Source of the DNA: Euonymus europaeus
Lineage: Eukaryota; Streptophyta; Magnoliopsida; Celastrales; Celastraceae
Reading direction: 5' to 3'
Assembly (NCBI GenBank): GCA_963580455.1
Contig: OY756958.1
Location: 5,902,501 to 5,966,500, forward strand
DNA length: 64,000 nt
This document shows, in pieces, positions 46,259 to 58,559 of the stretch. The notes below the pieces were generated by a model. It was not told the origin of the DNA. It saw only the letters and a program-made list of their open reading frames with translations, and did not search any database. Position 1 is the stretch's first letter, and the number at the start of each line of letters is the position of its first letter. The position numbers and the translations under genes were made by a program.

Positions 46259-46790
46259 GAAAATTATTTCACATGCGGTATTGTGCACATATTTTGAACT
46301 TGGTTGTGAGGGATGGATTGGATTTGATTCATGATTGCATTGAAAAATTTTGATATAGTGTGTCATTTTGGACAGCAACCCCAAAAAAAGATGAAAAGTT
46401 TGTTGAGGCCGCACGTCAATTGAAAGTTCCATGCACTAAAAAATTGGTACTTGATTGTAAAACTAGATGTAACTCTACCTACTTAATGCTTAACACTGCA
46501 TTGATTTATAAAGACGTGTTTCCTCATTTGAAACAACGTGACGCTTTGTATAAAAGAGTCCCCACCGAAGAAGAGTGGTCCAAAGTTGGGGATATTTTTC
46601 AAAATTGGAGATGTTTTTTGATGCTACGTAGATGTTTTCAGGAACTTTATATCCCACTATAAACATTTTCTTCTCACATATTTGTCAAATTAAATTGGCA
46701 ATTGATGAATGGATTGTGGCTGATGTTATTGATGTCAAAATTATGGCAAAGATAAAAACGGTTGTTGCGGTCGAAAAAAATTAACTATAG
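46259..46790 (+). pseudogene. hAT transposase (RICESLEEPER-like) fragment, left arm
   Basis: The reading HMRYCAHILNLVVRDGL, then after a TGA, VSFWTATPKKDEKFVEAAR, LVLDCKTRCNSTYLML and ALYKRVPTEEEWSKV matches the middle of plant hAT transposases of the zinc-finger BED/RICESLEEPER type. The C-terminal dimerisation domain and N-terminal BED finger are absent. Stops and shifts follow after 46620. Confidence 0.75.
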
Positions 46791-46877
46791 AAATACATAA
46801 ACTTCTTTAACAAGTTTAGCTTTTTATGTTAATTGTTTAGAAAGACAGAAACTTCCTTGATAAGTTTAGTTCTGATA

Positions 46878-47660
46878 TTATTTGTCCGTACAAGCATCGC
46901 AACGAAGCAGACAGTCATCAGGAGATTGGAGAGTCCCCGGTGCAAATCCTATGCAAACAAACTGGTAATTCAAATCAACCAACACTCCTAATGGTTTTAC
47001 CACCAAAACCCTCCACCAATCTACAAGGAATTGAAAGGCCAAAAAGTCATGAGAGTGAGAAGTTGGTTCGGTGAAGGTAAGCGCATAAACCCAAAAAAAA
47101 AATGCAAATATTGAACAAAAAATATTTGACCTAATTATTCGAGGACATGGTATCCATTTGCTGCGCATCACAGAGAAGGGAAACGGTTCATATGATTTTC
47201 TCTCTTAGAAGCAAAAATGCTGAGATGGCTTATGCAAGTGCCAGAATGAATTTTTTAGAAGTCAGAGAGGTAATGTCTGGTGTGTATTTCGGAGATTGTA
47301 GGAAAAAGTTCATGGATGAAGTTAAATTAATGGTATCAATTAGTGTGAGTTTAGACAAGATATAAGAGTGGGGAGGGACAAATCACTAGCGTGATCGTCT
47401 ACCATAGTACCACTAGGCTTGGAGGATCTCATTAGAATAGGCTCTCAAGATTGTACTGTGAATGACCCAGCGTTTGGCTTCTAATACGGTGTCTCTCTAT
47501 GATTCTTCGACATGGTTTTGGCTGAGGATATTCGTGTGCAAGCCCTAAAAGCTCATGGAAAAGCATGATGCAAGAATGATATTCGTGAATGACCCAGTTT
47601 AAGATATAAACATACCATTTCTTTACAAAATTCTTCCGCAATGTCGTGTGATTGAGAAGA
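46878..47660 (+). other. Inner part of the left arm, no gene recognised
   Basis: Mirrors about 57638-58420. It contains the plus ORF 47147-47365 (RSKNAEMAYASARMNFLEVRE), which I cannot assign. The inner end (47385-47640) has words shared with the satellite at 52600-57430, such as GCTGGGTCATTC in inverted form. Confidence 0.6.
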
Positions 47661-48305
47661 AATACCAGGACAACAAACGCTCATCGACGCATTGCTACTA
47701 CTACCAAGATCTGCACCAACAGTCGCTCCGCCCAGGCTTGCGCCCTGGGTTTTGCAGTGATCACCGTGCCCATCAACTCATCGGGGCCGGTGATTCCATT
47801 GTTGACATACTAGCCGTTCTCATTTTCATGAAGGTGATTTTTAAATAGAACAAATCAATTCACAAAGTAATCCTGATCAGTAGTAAAAAAATTTCAAAAA
47901 TATTAAGATTAGAACTAAACAGAGAGAATAAGGAAAGACTTTCAAACTGACTTTATCTTTCTTCGCGCATTTTCATGAAGTTATCAAAAGTAATGAGAAT
48001 GGGTGAACACGGATAGTTCGGCACTTCTCACTTACTATTACATTAAAAACTACTTCATCAAAATGGGGAATAAATATATAGATAATCTACTTACAAGCCT
48101 TCCTTCTTGAAGAGTGTCTTGAAGAATTATCTTAATGAAAATGGGTCTCTTGTTTGAGATATCATAACTGTAGAATGTAAAATTGTTGGCTGCCCCAATT
48201 AGGGTTTTCCACTTCATATATATCAATTAGAGTAATACATTTACAAGACTACCCTTTACAAGCTAAAAGACTCAAATGAATACAATAAATATTTTAACAT
48301 CTAAC
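47661..48305 (-). other. Spacer DNA and probable 3' LTR of Copia element 3
   Basis: On the minus strand an LTR-like sequence starts TGTTAGATGTTAAAAT at 48306 and includes TTGATATATATGAAG. Its far end was not located. 47690-47840 has an ORF I cannot assign. Confidence 0.4.
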
Positions 48306-50955
48306 ATCCTCCCTCAACCAGTAGCGGGGTTAGAAACCACGCGCAGGTTGTCACGCAAGAAACGAAACCGAGTTGCAGAAAGAGATTTAGTGAATATATC
48401 AGCAAGTTGGCGAGCAGTGGGGACATGTAGAATATGTAATCGGCCAGCAAGTACTAATTCTCGTACAAAATGAATGTCAATTTCAATGTGCTTCATACGA
48501 GCATGTTGGACTGGATTCGCAGCAATATAAGTGGCACTAAGATTATCGCAAAATAAAGTGGGAGATCGAGGAAGAGAAATACGCAACTCTTATAAAAGAT
48601 AAGTGAGCCATAACAAGTTAGCAGTAGCAGTGGCAAGAGCACGATACTCCGCTTCAGCAGTAGAGCGAGAGACTGTAGATTGTTTCCTGGCAGACCAAGT
48701 AATGGGATGAGCCCCAAAAAAGGAGCAGTAACCAGTAATGCTACGCCTAGTATCAAGACAGGCAGCCCAATCCGCATCTGCATCCGAATAAGAAGAAAGA
48801 TGAAAACTAGTAGAGTGTTGGGCACGAAAATAAACCCCATATGAAATGGTACCACGAAGATAACGAAGTATACGATACACAACTTGCAAATGAGGAACAC
48901 GAGGTGCATGCATATATTGAGAAACAATACTAACCGCATGGGAGATATCAGGCCTAGTGAAAGATAAGTATTGAAGGCCACTAACCAAAGTGCGATATGT
49001 AGTGACATTATCAAGTAAATCACCATCAGAGAGTGTGAGCTTGACTTTGGCCGAAAGAGGAGTGTGGACAGCTTTAGCTTGGGCCATGCCAGCACGAACT
49101 AATAAATCCTGAATGTATTTGCGTTGACAAAGAAACAGACCAGCTGAGTTGCGGTGCACCTCCACACCAAGAAAATAGTGTAAGTCACCTAAATCAGACA
49201 TTGCAAATTCAGCACTCAACACAAAAATCATGTGTTGGATAGAAATGAGGGAGCTCCCAGTTAAAATAATATCATCAACATATAGCAACAAAACCAAGTG
49301 AATGCCACGATGATAATATACAAACATAGATGCATCAGCTCTACTTGACACAAAACCTTGGGTTTGTAAAAAAATGGCAAAGCGATAAAACCAAGCCCTA
49401 GGAGCTTGCTTGAGACCATAGATAGCTTTGTTGAGCTTGCATACATGAGTGGGAAATTCAGCACTTTCATAACCCAAGGTTGTTTCATGTACACTGCTTC
49501 AGAAATGGAACCATGCAAGAAAGCATTTTTAACGTCAAGTTGACGTATAGGCCAAGAAAGAGAGACAGCAATACTAAGAACCAGCCGAATGGTACTAGGC
49601 TTAATAACAAGACTGAAAGTGGCAGTATAATCAATACCAGGTTGTTGTTTAAAACCTTGAGCCACAAGTCAGGCTTTATAGCGGGCAAGAGAGCCATCAG
49701 AATGCCGTTTGATACGATAGATCCATTTGTTACCAATCAGATTTTGGTGAGGAGAAGGAGGAACCGGAGTCCAAGTGTGATTCTGAATTAAAGCATTATA
49801 TTCATCAGTCATAGCGGCCCGCCATTCAGGGTGTTTAATGGCCTTGGAAAAACAGGTTGGCTCAAGAAGAGAGGAGATAAGATCAACACCAAGATTAAGA
49901 AAGTGTCGAGGCTTATGAATACCAGCCTTAGCACGGGTCAACATGGGATGCCCACCAATGGGGGAAGGAGATACGGGTGGCAAGGGTGGATTAGAAGAAG
50001 ATGAAGGAGGAGGTGGAAGACAAGAAGAATGGGAGGAAGAAGAAGGAGAAGAAGGAAGAGGTGCGGGAGAGGAACACTCAGGGGAGGAGGAAGGAATTGA
50101 TGAAACAGATAAAGGTGACAACAAGGGAGCAATAGCAATGGCAGGATTGACAAAGGAAGAAGTAGTTAAAGGAGCAGAGGATGATGAAGAGAATTGTGGA
50201 AATGGAAATATATGTTCAAAAAATGTGACATGACGAGAAAGTTGAACTCTGCCAGTGAGGAGAAGATAGCATTTGTATCCTTTATAATTATCAGAGAAGC
50301 CCAAAAACATGCAAGGAGTGGAACGAGAGGCTAATTTGTGAGAGGAAGTGGCAGAAAGATTAGGAAAACAAAGACAACCAAAAACCCGGAGATGAGTTAA
50401 GATAGGAAGCCGGTTATAAAGAAGAGCATAAGGTATGCGATAGTGAAGGGAGCTCAAAGGTTGACGATTGAGAACATACACAGCATAGAGTAAAGCTTCT
50501 AGCCAAAAGTGAGAAGGAAAACCAGCTCGAAATAAGAGAGTACGAGTGATGTCTAACAAATGACGATGCTTACGTTCAGCAATGCCATTTTGTTGAGGGG
50601 TATGAGGACAAGAAACACGTAGAAGAATTCCGTGAGTTAGAAGATAGGATTTAAAAGCAGTGTTGAGATATTCACCCCCACCATCAGTTTGAAGATAACA
50701 CAAGTTGGCATGAAAAACATTGGAAATCATATAATGAAATTCAACAAATTTAGAAAATACTTCAGATTTGGCACGTAAAGGATAAATCCAAACATATTTC
50801 AAGGGAACAGGCGACTGCCAAACATCACTATGAACTAATTGAAATACAGATGTGGAAACAGTAGTGGACGTGTCGAAAGGGAGACAATGATGTTTCCCTA
50901 ATTGACATGTCGTACAAAGATGATTCTTAGACAAAGAAGAACTAAAGTCGATCAA
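48306..50955 (-). mobile_element. Truncated Ty1-Copia element 3
   Basis: The minus-strand reading begins in the pre-integrase finger (CTTCQLGKHHC) and passes through integrase (HSDVWQSPVP, TDGGGEY, NGIAERKHRH). A Ser/Pro-rich linker and the RT follow (WIYRIKRHSDG, LDVKNAFLHG, YVDDIILTG). RNase H comes last (SDADADWAACLDTRRS, STAEAEYRAL, ARMKHIEIDIHFV), then purine tract GAGGGAGGA. Gag, protease and the 5' LTR are missing. An in-frame deletion removes about 20 residues between QSPVP and YVWIYPL. A TGA at 49669-49671, another in-frame stop at 48587-48592 and a frameshift near 49470 break the frame. Confidence 0.92.
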
Positions 50956-52600
50956 AGATGATCCTCTGTTCTTTGTTTTCTTTTGCTTTTTCTTTTGCTT
51001 TTTACGCGATGTAGCTGCATGTTATTTGTTTTCTTTTGCTTTTTCTTGAGACATGGTTTGTAATTTATTATGTTTTTTTTTATGTTCACAAGTTTGTGCA
51101 AAATATCACTAACCGCTATGTGCGCTTGAGATTTTAGGACCCAAATCATTGGAATAGGGAATAAACTTGAATCGTTGGGCTGAGGGAGAAGGATAAAAAC
51201 TATAATCCACAGTTCAATAACCATTCCATCCATAATCCACAGTTCCAAAATAAAGGCATTACATCACAGTTTTTTAAACATTCAAAATAGTAACATCAAA
51301 AGATAGGAAAATGTGCCCATCCCGGTATCCATCCCGGACAGATAGGAAAATGTGCCCATCCAGGCAACAATCAGAGTTTACAAATTACAATACAAAATTC
51401 AATCCAACTAAACCAAACAAGGCAGCAACTACTGCAGCAATTTTCAGCACCACAGGTCGTCAGGTCCACATGCCACTGCATCGATGATCAGTTTACTAGG
51501 ACGAGACGTACAAATAGCTTAATCGAGCTCCCTTGACCCCTTCGCAGCTGTCTTACAGGTCAATTTCTGGAACACTGCTAATTGCATAAAACAAAGTAAT
51601 GCTAGAGGATTAAATTGTTCATGAAAAACAACTATTGTCAGTAATTGTATTATTTAGCTGCTAATACCAAAAACCATTCCTAAAATGTCTACTCCTGAAG
51701 TTGTTGATTTACCATAATGCATTTACGTTTATGGTTGCGCACAAACAGATTTTGGCCTGCAAATCAATCAAAAATTGACGACCATACAAGAAACGAGAGA
51801 AGTAACGACACCCGGAATAACCAGAGCCGAAGGAGAGAAGAGAGCTGAAGTACTCACCTGGATCGGAGAGAAGTGAGGAAAGGTCGGCCGAAGGAGAGCA
51901 AGTTGCGCTTGGGTGAGGAGAGACCGAGCACGAAGGGCAAAGATGAGAAGAAATGATAGAGCCTCAGAATCCTCACTGCGTCAATTTCAATTTTCAAATC
52001 GATGTTGGAGAGCTTCTGTGAGTTCGGCCAGTATGCACACGGGTTTTCTCTTAATGGGCTAAATGTTCAGTTAAGGTGTTTTTTAGTTGCATAGTGTAGG
52101 AAGTACTGGTGCACTAATGCACCGGTCCTTAATCTGTTCACCATAAGCCCCTGGATCATTTGAGATTGAACTAAAGTTTTTTTTTAATAGGGGATGAGGG
52201 TTGAATCGTCAAATGCTAATTAACAAAAAAATGTTAGTCCCGTTTCTCCTTAACAATGTTGGATATTTGGTAATGGCTTACACAAGGACTAGGGATGTCA
52301 AAGGGGCGGGTATCCCCTTCGCCCGTCCCCGTACCCATTACAAAAATTCATACTCGTCCCTGTAAAAATACCTGTTGCTGATTTTATTTTTTAACTCATC
52401 CACATACCCGTCGGGGCAAGTAATCCCTCACTATTTACCCCCCTCCCCCCCCCCCAAACAACTGCAAAAATTATAGTAAATTTTAAAACCCAAGTTATTA
52501 AAAAAAATTATAGATATGTCTTTAATTATTTGAGGGAGTAGAACAAATTCTAGTAAATTGTATTCAAAATCATCCATGCTCAATGCCGATGAGATTCTAT
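50956..52600. other. Spacer DNA with exon-like non-coding segments
   Basis: A ~40-bp direct duplication of GATAGGAAAATGTGCCCATCC lies at 51303-51362. On the minus strand, 52040-51858 is CT-rich and ends GATCCAG|GTGAGTAC, a strong donor. TTAGCAG|TGTTCCAG near 51570 could be its acceptor. A truncated MITE-like block with AAAGGGGCGGGTATCCCC and its complement lies at 52285-52450. No ORF is convincing. Confidence 0.4.
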
Positions 52601-55600
52601 TACAAGTTCTTACTGGTGTACCCCCTAATGGGCCTCACGCCTGTCCCACCCTCAGCCAATCCCAAACAGACTATAAAACCAGACTCCAAATGACTCCATA
52701 CCTATACGAGGTAAACAAATTATAATTATTATAAGTATTGATATACATATATCAATAACAGTGGTTGGTGACATGGGGCATGGTTAGTGCATTGGTTAAA
52801 ACACAATGTTTATCAACTGCGATAGTATTATGCTTTTAAACACTCGTAGAGTAACTTATATAAAGTATATTATCGTTTTTGATAGTTTGTAGCCGCTGAC
52901 GAAAAGGCTCCAAAACTATAACGAAGTATCATAAAAAAATACCATATTACAAGGAAAACGCTAGGTCATTCGCAGTACAATCTGATTATCATAAACGATC
53001 ACACTAAGAAAAATTTGAAGCACTAGTCAGTTTAACCGACTAAGTAATATAATATATTACTATGAAAAGGAACCATAAACGTGTTAGGCTCTTACCGTTG
53101 TACCGCTAATGGGTCTCACGCCCGTCCCGCCCTCAGCCAACCCCAAACAGACTATAAAATCGGACTCCAAATGACTCCACAACTATACGAGGTAAGCAAA
53201 TTATAAGTATTATATATATATATATCAATAACAGTGGTTGGCGACATGGGGCATGGTTAGCTCATTGGTTAAAACACAATGTTTATCAATGACGATAATA
53301 ATATGTTTATAACCACACATACGGTAACTTATATAAAATCTATTATCGTTTTTGATAGTAATCAGCCGTTGATGATAATATATTACTATGAAAGAGAACC
53401 CTAAATGTGTTAGACTCTTACCGGTGTACCCCCTAATGAGCCTCACGCCTGTCCCACCCTCAGCCAACCCCAAACACACTATAAAATTGGACTCCAAATG
53501 ACTCCACACCTATACGAGGTAAACAAATTATAAGTATTATAAGTATTGATAAATATATATCAATAACAGTGGTTGGTGACATGGGGCATGGTTAGTGTAT
53601 TGGTTAAAACACAATGTTTACCAACTGCGATAGTAATATGCTTTTAAGTACTCGTAGGGTAACTTGTGTGAAGTTTATTACCGTCTTTGATAGTTTGTAT
53701 CCGCTAACGGAAAGGCTCCAAAACTATGACGAAGCATCATATAATGGCCCCGTATTACAAGGAAAACGTACGTCATTCGCAGTGGTTGGCAACATGGGGA
53801 ATGGTTAGCTCATTGGTTAAAACACAATGTTTATCAACTGCGATAGTATTATTCTTGTAAGCACACGTAAGCTAACTTATATGAAATTTGTTCTCGTTTG
53901 TGATAGTTATCAGCCGTTGACGACAAGGCTCCAAAACTATGACGAAGCATCATACAGAGGCACCATATTACAAGGAAAACGCTAGGTCATTATCAATACA
54001 ATCTGATAGTATTATCGTAGCGATCACACTAAAAAAAAGTTGAAGCACTATTCAGTTTAACCGACTAAGTAATATAATATATTATTATGAAAAAGAACCC
54101 TAAATGTGTTAGACTCCTACTGGTGTACCCCTAATGGGCCTCACGCCCGTCCTACTCTCAGCCAACCCCAAACACACTATAAAATTGGACTCCAAATGAC
54201 TCCACACCTATACGAGGTAAACAAATTATAAGTATTATAAGTATTGACATATATGTATATATCAATAACAGTGGTTGGTGACATGGGGCCTTGTTAGTGC
54301 ATTGGTTAAAACACAATGTTTATCAACTGCAAGAGTATTATGCTTTTCAGCACTCGTATGGTAACTTATGTAAAGTTTATTATCGTTTTTGATAGTTTGT
54401 ATCCGCTGACAAAAAGGCTCCAAAACTATGACGAAGCATCATATAATGGCACCATATTACAAGGAAAACGCTAGGTCATTCGCAGTGGTTGGCAACGTGG
54501 GGCATGGTTAGCTCATTGGTTAAAACACAATGTTTATCAACTGCGATAGTATTATTCTTGTAAGCACACGTAAGCTAACTTATATGAAATTTATTATTGT
54601 TTGTGATAGATATCAGCCGCTGACGACAAGGCTCCAAAACTATGACGAAGCATCATACAGAGGCACCATATTATAAGGAAAATGCTAGGTCATTCGCAGT
54701 ACAATCTGATGGTATTATCGTAGACGATCAAACTAAAAAAAAATTGAAACACTATTCAGTTTAACCGACTAAGTAATATAATATATCACTATGAAAAAGA
54801 ACCCTAAATGTGTTAGACTCTTACCGGTGTACCCCCTAATGGGCCTCACGCCCGTCCCACCCTCAGCCAACCCCAAACACACAATAAAACCAGACTCCAA
54901 ATGACTCCACACCTATACGAGGTAATTAAATTATAAGTATTATAAGTATTGATATATATATATATATATATATCAATAACAGTGGTTGGTGACATGGGGC
55001 ATGGTTAGTGCATTGGTTAAAAGGCAACGTTTATCGCCTGTGATAGTATTATGTGTTTAAGCACTAGTATGGTAACTTATGAGATATTTATTATCGTTTT
55101 TGATAGTTTTACCCACTAACGGAAAGGCTCCAAAACTATGACGAAGCATCATATAAAGGCACCGTATTACAAGGAAAACGCTAGGTCATTCGCAGTGGTT
55201 GGCAACATGGGTAATGGTTAGGTCATTGGATAAAAAACAATGTTTATCAATTGCGATAGTATTATGCTTGTAAGTACGCGTAAGGTAACTTATATGAAAT
55301 TTAATATCATTTTTGATAGTTATCAGCCGTTGACGGCAAGGCTACAAAACTATGATGAAACATCATACAGAGGCACCTTATTACAAGTAAACGCTAGGTC
55401 ATTCACAGTACAATCTGATGGCAATATGATGGTATTATCGTAGACGATCACACTAACAGTGGTCGGTGACATGAGGCATGGTTAGTGCATTGGTTAAAAC
55501 ACAATGTTTATCAACTACGATAGTATGATACTTTTAAGCATTCGTATCGTAACTTATATACAGTTTATTATCATTTTTGATAGTTTGTAGCCGCTGACGG

Positions 55601-57430
55601 AAAGGCTCTAAAACTATGACGAAGCATCATAGAAAGACACCGTATTACAAAGAAAACGCTAGGTCATTTGCAGTACAATCTGATGGTATTATCGTAAATG
55701 ATCACACTAAGAAAAATTTGAAGCACTAGTCAGTTTAACCGACTAAGTAATATAATATATTACTATGAAAAGAAACCCTAAACGTGTTAGGCTCTTACTG
55801 GTGTACCCCCTAATGGGCCTCACGCCTGTCCCGCCCTCAGCCAACCCCAAATAGACTATAAAATCAGGCTCCAAATGACTCCACACCTATACGAGGTTAT
55901 CAAATTATAAGTATTATAAGTATTGATATACATATATCAATAACAGTGGTTGGTGACATGGGGCATGCATTGGTTAAAACACAATGTTTATCAACTGCGA
56001 TAGTATTATGCTTTTAAACACTCGTAGGGTAACTTATATAAAGTATATTATCGTTTTTGATGTATTATCTTTTTGGCCTTTTGATTCCTTGTAGATTGGT
56101 GGAGGGTTTTGGTGGTAAAACCATTAGGAGTGTTGGTTGATTTGAATTACCAGTTTGTTTGCATAGGATTTACACCGGGGACTCTCCAATCTCCTGATGC
56201 CTGTCTGCTTCGTTGCGATGCTTATACAGACAAATAATATCATAACTAAACTTATCAAGGAAGTTTCTGTCTTTCTAAACAATTAACATAAAAAGCTAAA
56301 CTTGTGAAAGAAGTTTATGTATTTCTATAGTTAATTTTTTGCGACCGCAACAACCGTTTTTATCTTTGCCATAATTTTGACATCAATAACATCAGCCACA
56401 AAGCGTCGCGTTGTTTCAAATGAGGAAACACGTCTTTATAAATCAATGCAGTGTTAAGCATTAAGTAGGCAGAGTTACATCTAGTTTTACAATAAAGTAC
56501 CAATTTTTTAGTGCATGAAACTTTCAATTGACGTGCGGCCTCAACAAACTTTTCATCTCTTTTTGGGGTTGCTGTCCAAAATGACACACTATATCAAATT
56601 TTTTCAATGCAATCATGAATCAAATCCAATCCATCCCTCACAACCAAGTTCAAAATATGTGCACAACACCGCATGTGAAATAATTTTCCTTCTAAGCTAA
56701 GTGAACTAGGAGAATTAAGCTTCTGGAAATGAGATTTTGGTGCTTTTGACATTTTAGGTTTCGGTTCGTGGTTTTAGGGTTTGAGGATTTAAGGACATGA
56801 ACTTTGGGGTTGGAGTATGAGAGGTTTGATGTCATTCTCTTGACATTATTATTTTTTTCATTTGCATGAATCTTGACATATGCCAAATCCAAATGTTTTC
56901 AATTGTTATTTTTTCAAGAGTCGAAGCATCATATAAAAGCACTGTATTACAAGGAAAATGCTAGGTCATTCGCAGTACAATCTGATGGTGTTATCATAGA
57001 CGATCACACTAAGAAAAATTTGAAGCACCAGTCAGTTTAACCGACTAAGTAATATAATATATTACAATGAAAAGAAACCCTAAACGTGTTAGGCTCTTAC
57101 CGGTGTACCCCCTAATGGGCCTCACGCCCGTCCTACCCGCACCCAACCCCAAACAGACTCTAAAATCAGACTCTAAATGACTTCACACCTATACGAGGTA
57201 AACAAATTATAAGTATTGATATATATATATATATATATCAATAGCAGTGGTTCGCGTCATGGAGCATGGTTAGCTCATTGGTTAAAACACATTGTTTATC
57301 AACTGCGATAGTATTATTCTTGTAAGCACTCGTAAAGTAACTTATATAAAGTAGATTATCGTTTTTGATAGTTTATAGCCGCTGACTGCAACGCTCCAAA
57401 ACCATGGCGAAGCATCATACAAAGGCACTG
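52600..57430 (+). repeat. Complex satellite (~485-bp unit with 211-bp sub-repeats)
   Basis: The marker CAGTGGTTGG[TC]GACATGGGG recurs about eleven times from ~52762 to ~57245. Spacings cluster near 470-500 bp and 211-213 bp, with 336 and 263 as exceptions. A full unit contains CTTACCGGTGTACCCCCTAATG, CCTATACGAGGTAAACAAATTATAAG, TCAATAACAGTGG, GGTTAAAACACAATGTTTATCA, CTCCAAAACTATGACGAAGC and CGCTAGGTCATTCGCAG. The short spacing comes from a partial duplication of the half unit after CATTCGCAG. A block of arm sequence interrupts the array at 56069-56923. Confidence 0.92.
56069..56923 (-). repeat. Third, internally deleted copy of arm sequence
   Basis: Corresponds to right-arm positions ~58247-59535 in the same orientation, but shorter because the segment between ATCAGCCAC and AAAGCGTCGCG (about 170 bp) and the 159-bp duplication are absent, among other gaps. 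It carries the hAT transposase scrap on the minus strand (DEKFVEAARQLKVSC). It sits inside the satellite. Confidence 0.88.
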
Positions 57431-58559
57431 TATTACAAGGGAAACAACGTTAGGATATATGAATATATTTATATTTATTTATTTTATGTATTAATATATT
57501 TATATATATTCGAGTTCGGGTTCGGTTCACCCTCCCCCGTCTGGGGCGGGGACGAGGATGGGGCCGGGTATGGGGGCGGGGATGGGAAGTGTAAACCATG
57601 GCGATGCATCACACAGAGGCACCGTATTAAGTATGGGTCTTCTCAATCACACGACATTGCGGAAGAATTTTGTAAAGAAATGGTATGTTTAAATCTTAAA
57701 CTGGGTCATTCACGAATATCATTCTTGCATCATGCTTTTCCATGAGCTTTTAGGGCTTGCACACAAATATCCTCAGCCAAAACCATGTCGAAGAATCATA
57801 GAGAGACATCGTATTAGAAGCCAAAAGCTGGGTCATTCACAGTACAATCTTGAGAGCCTATTCTAACGAGATCGTCCAAGCCTGGTGGTATTATGGTAGA
57901 TGATCGCGCTAGTGATTTGTCCCTCCCCACTCTTATATCTTGTCTAAACACGCCCTAATTGATACCATTAATTTAACTTCATCCATGAACTTTTTCCTAC
58001 AATCTCCGAAATACACACCAGACATTACCTCTCTGACTTCTGAAAAATTCCTTCTGGCACTTGCATAAGCCATCTCAGCGCTTTAGCTTCTAGGAGAGAA
58101 AATCATATGAACCGTTTCCCTTCTCTGTGATGCGCAGCAAATGGATACCATGTCCTCCAATAATCAGGTCAAATATTTTTTGTTCAATATTTGCATTTTT
58201 TTTGGGGTTGTGCGCTTACCTTCACCGAACCAACTTCTCACTCTCATGACTTTTTGGCCTTTCAATTCCTTCTAGATTGGTGGAGGGTTTTGGTGGTAAA
58301 ATCATTAGGAGTGTTGGTTGATTTGAATTACCAGTTTGTTTGCATAGGATTTGCACCGGGGACTCTCCAATCTCCTGATGACTATCTGCTTCATTGCGAT
58401 GCATGTACGGATAAATAATATCAGAACTAAACTTATCAAGGAAGTTTCTGTCTTTCTAAACAATTAACATAAAAAGCTAAACTTGTTAAAGAAGTTTATG
58501 TATTTCTATAGTTAATTTTTTTCGACCGCAACAACCGTTTTTATCTTTGCCATAATTTT

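Larger units (their letters stand above)
39021..47660 (+). repeat. Left arm of a giant inverted repeat (8.6 kb)
   Basis: The reverse complement of this segment is found, in the same order, at 57638-62986. Checked landmarks include CTTTAGACG at the outer end, the modular exons, a tRNA-free LTR-like block, an RNase H-like fragment, a Copia RT scrap, a TA-rich tract near 45610-45710, a hAT transposase scrap, and GTGATTGAGAAGA at the inner end. Matched ORFs differ by 0-2 residues per ~75-90. Only about 40532-43957 has no counterpart in the right arm. Confidence 0.95.

Noticed and set aside
46878..47171. 97-codon minus-strand ORF and its mirror at 58191-58418
   Set aside because: Repeated only because it lies in the arms; no family pattern was recognised and no splice support was seen.
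49938..50233. Ser/Pro- and Gly/Glu-rich ORFs on opposite strands
   Set aside because: Shadows of the Copia element 3 linker between integrase and reverse transcriptase.
52600..57430. CRISPR-like array
   Set aside because: The repeats are hundreds of bases long and directly adjoining, without unique spacers of constant size, and the genome is a plant's; it is a satellite.
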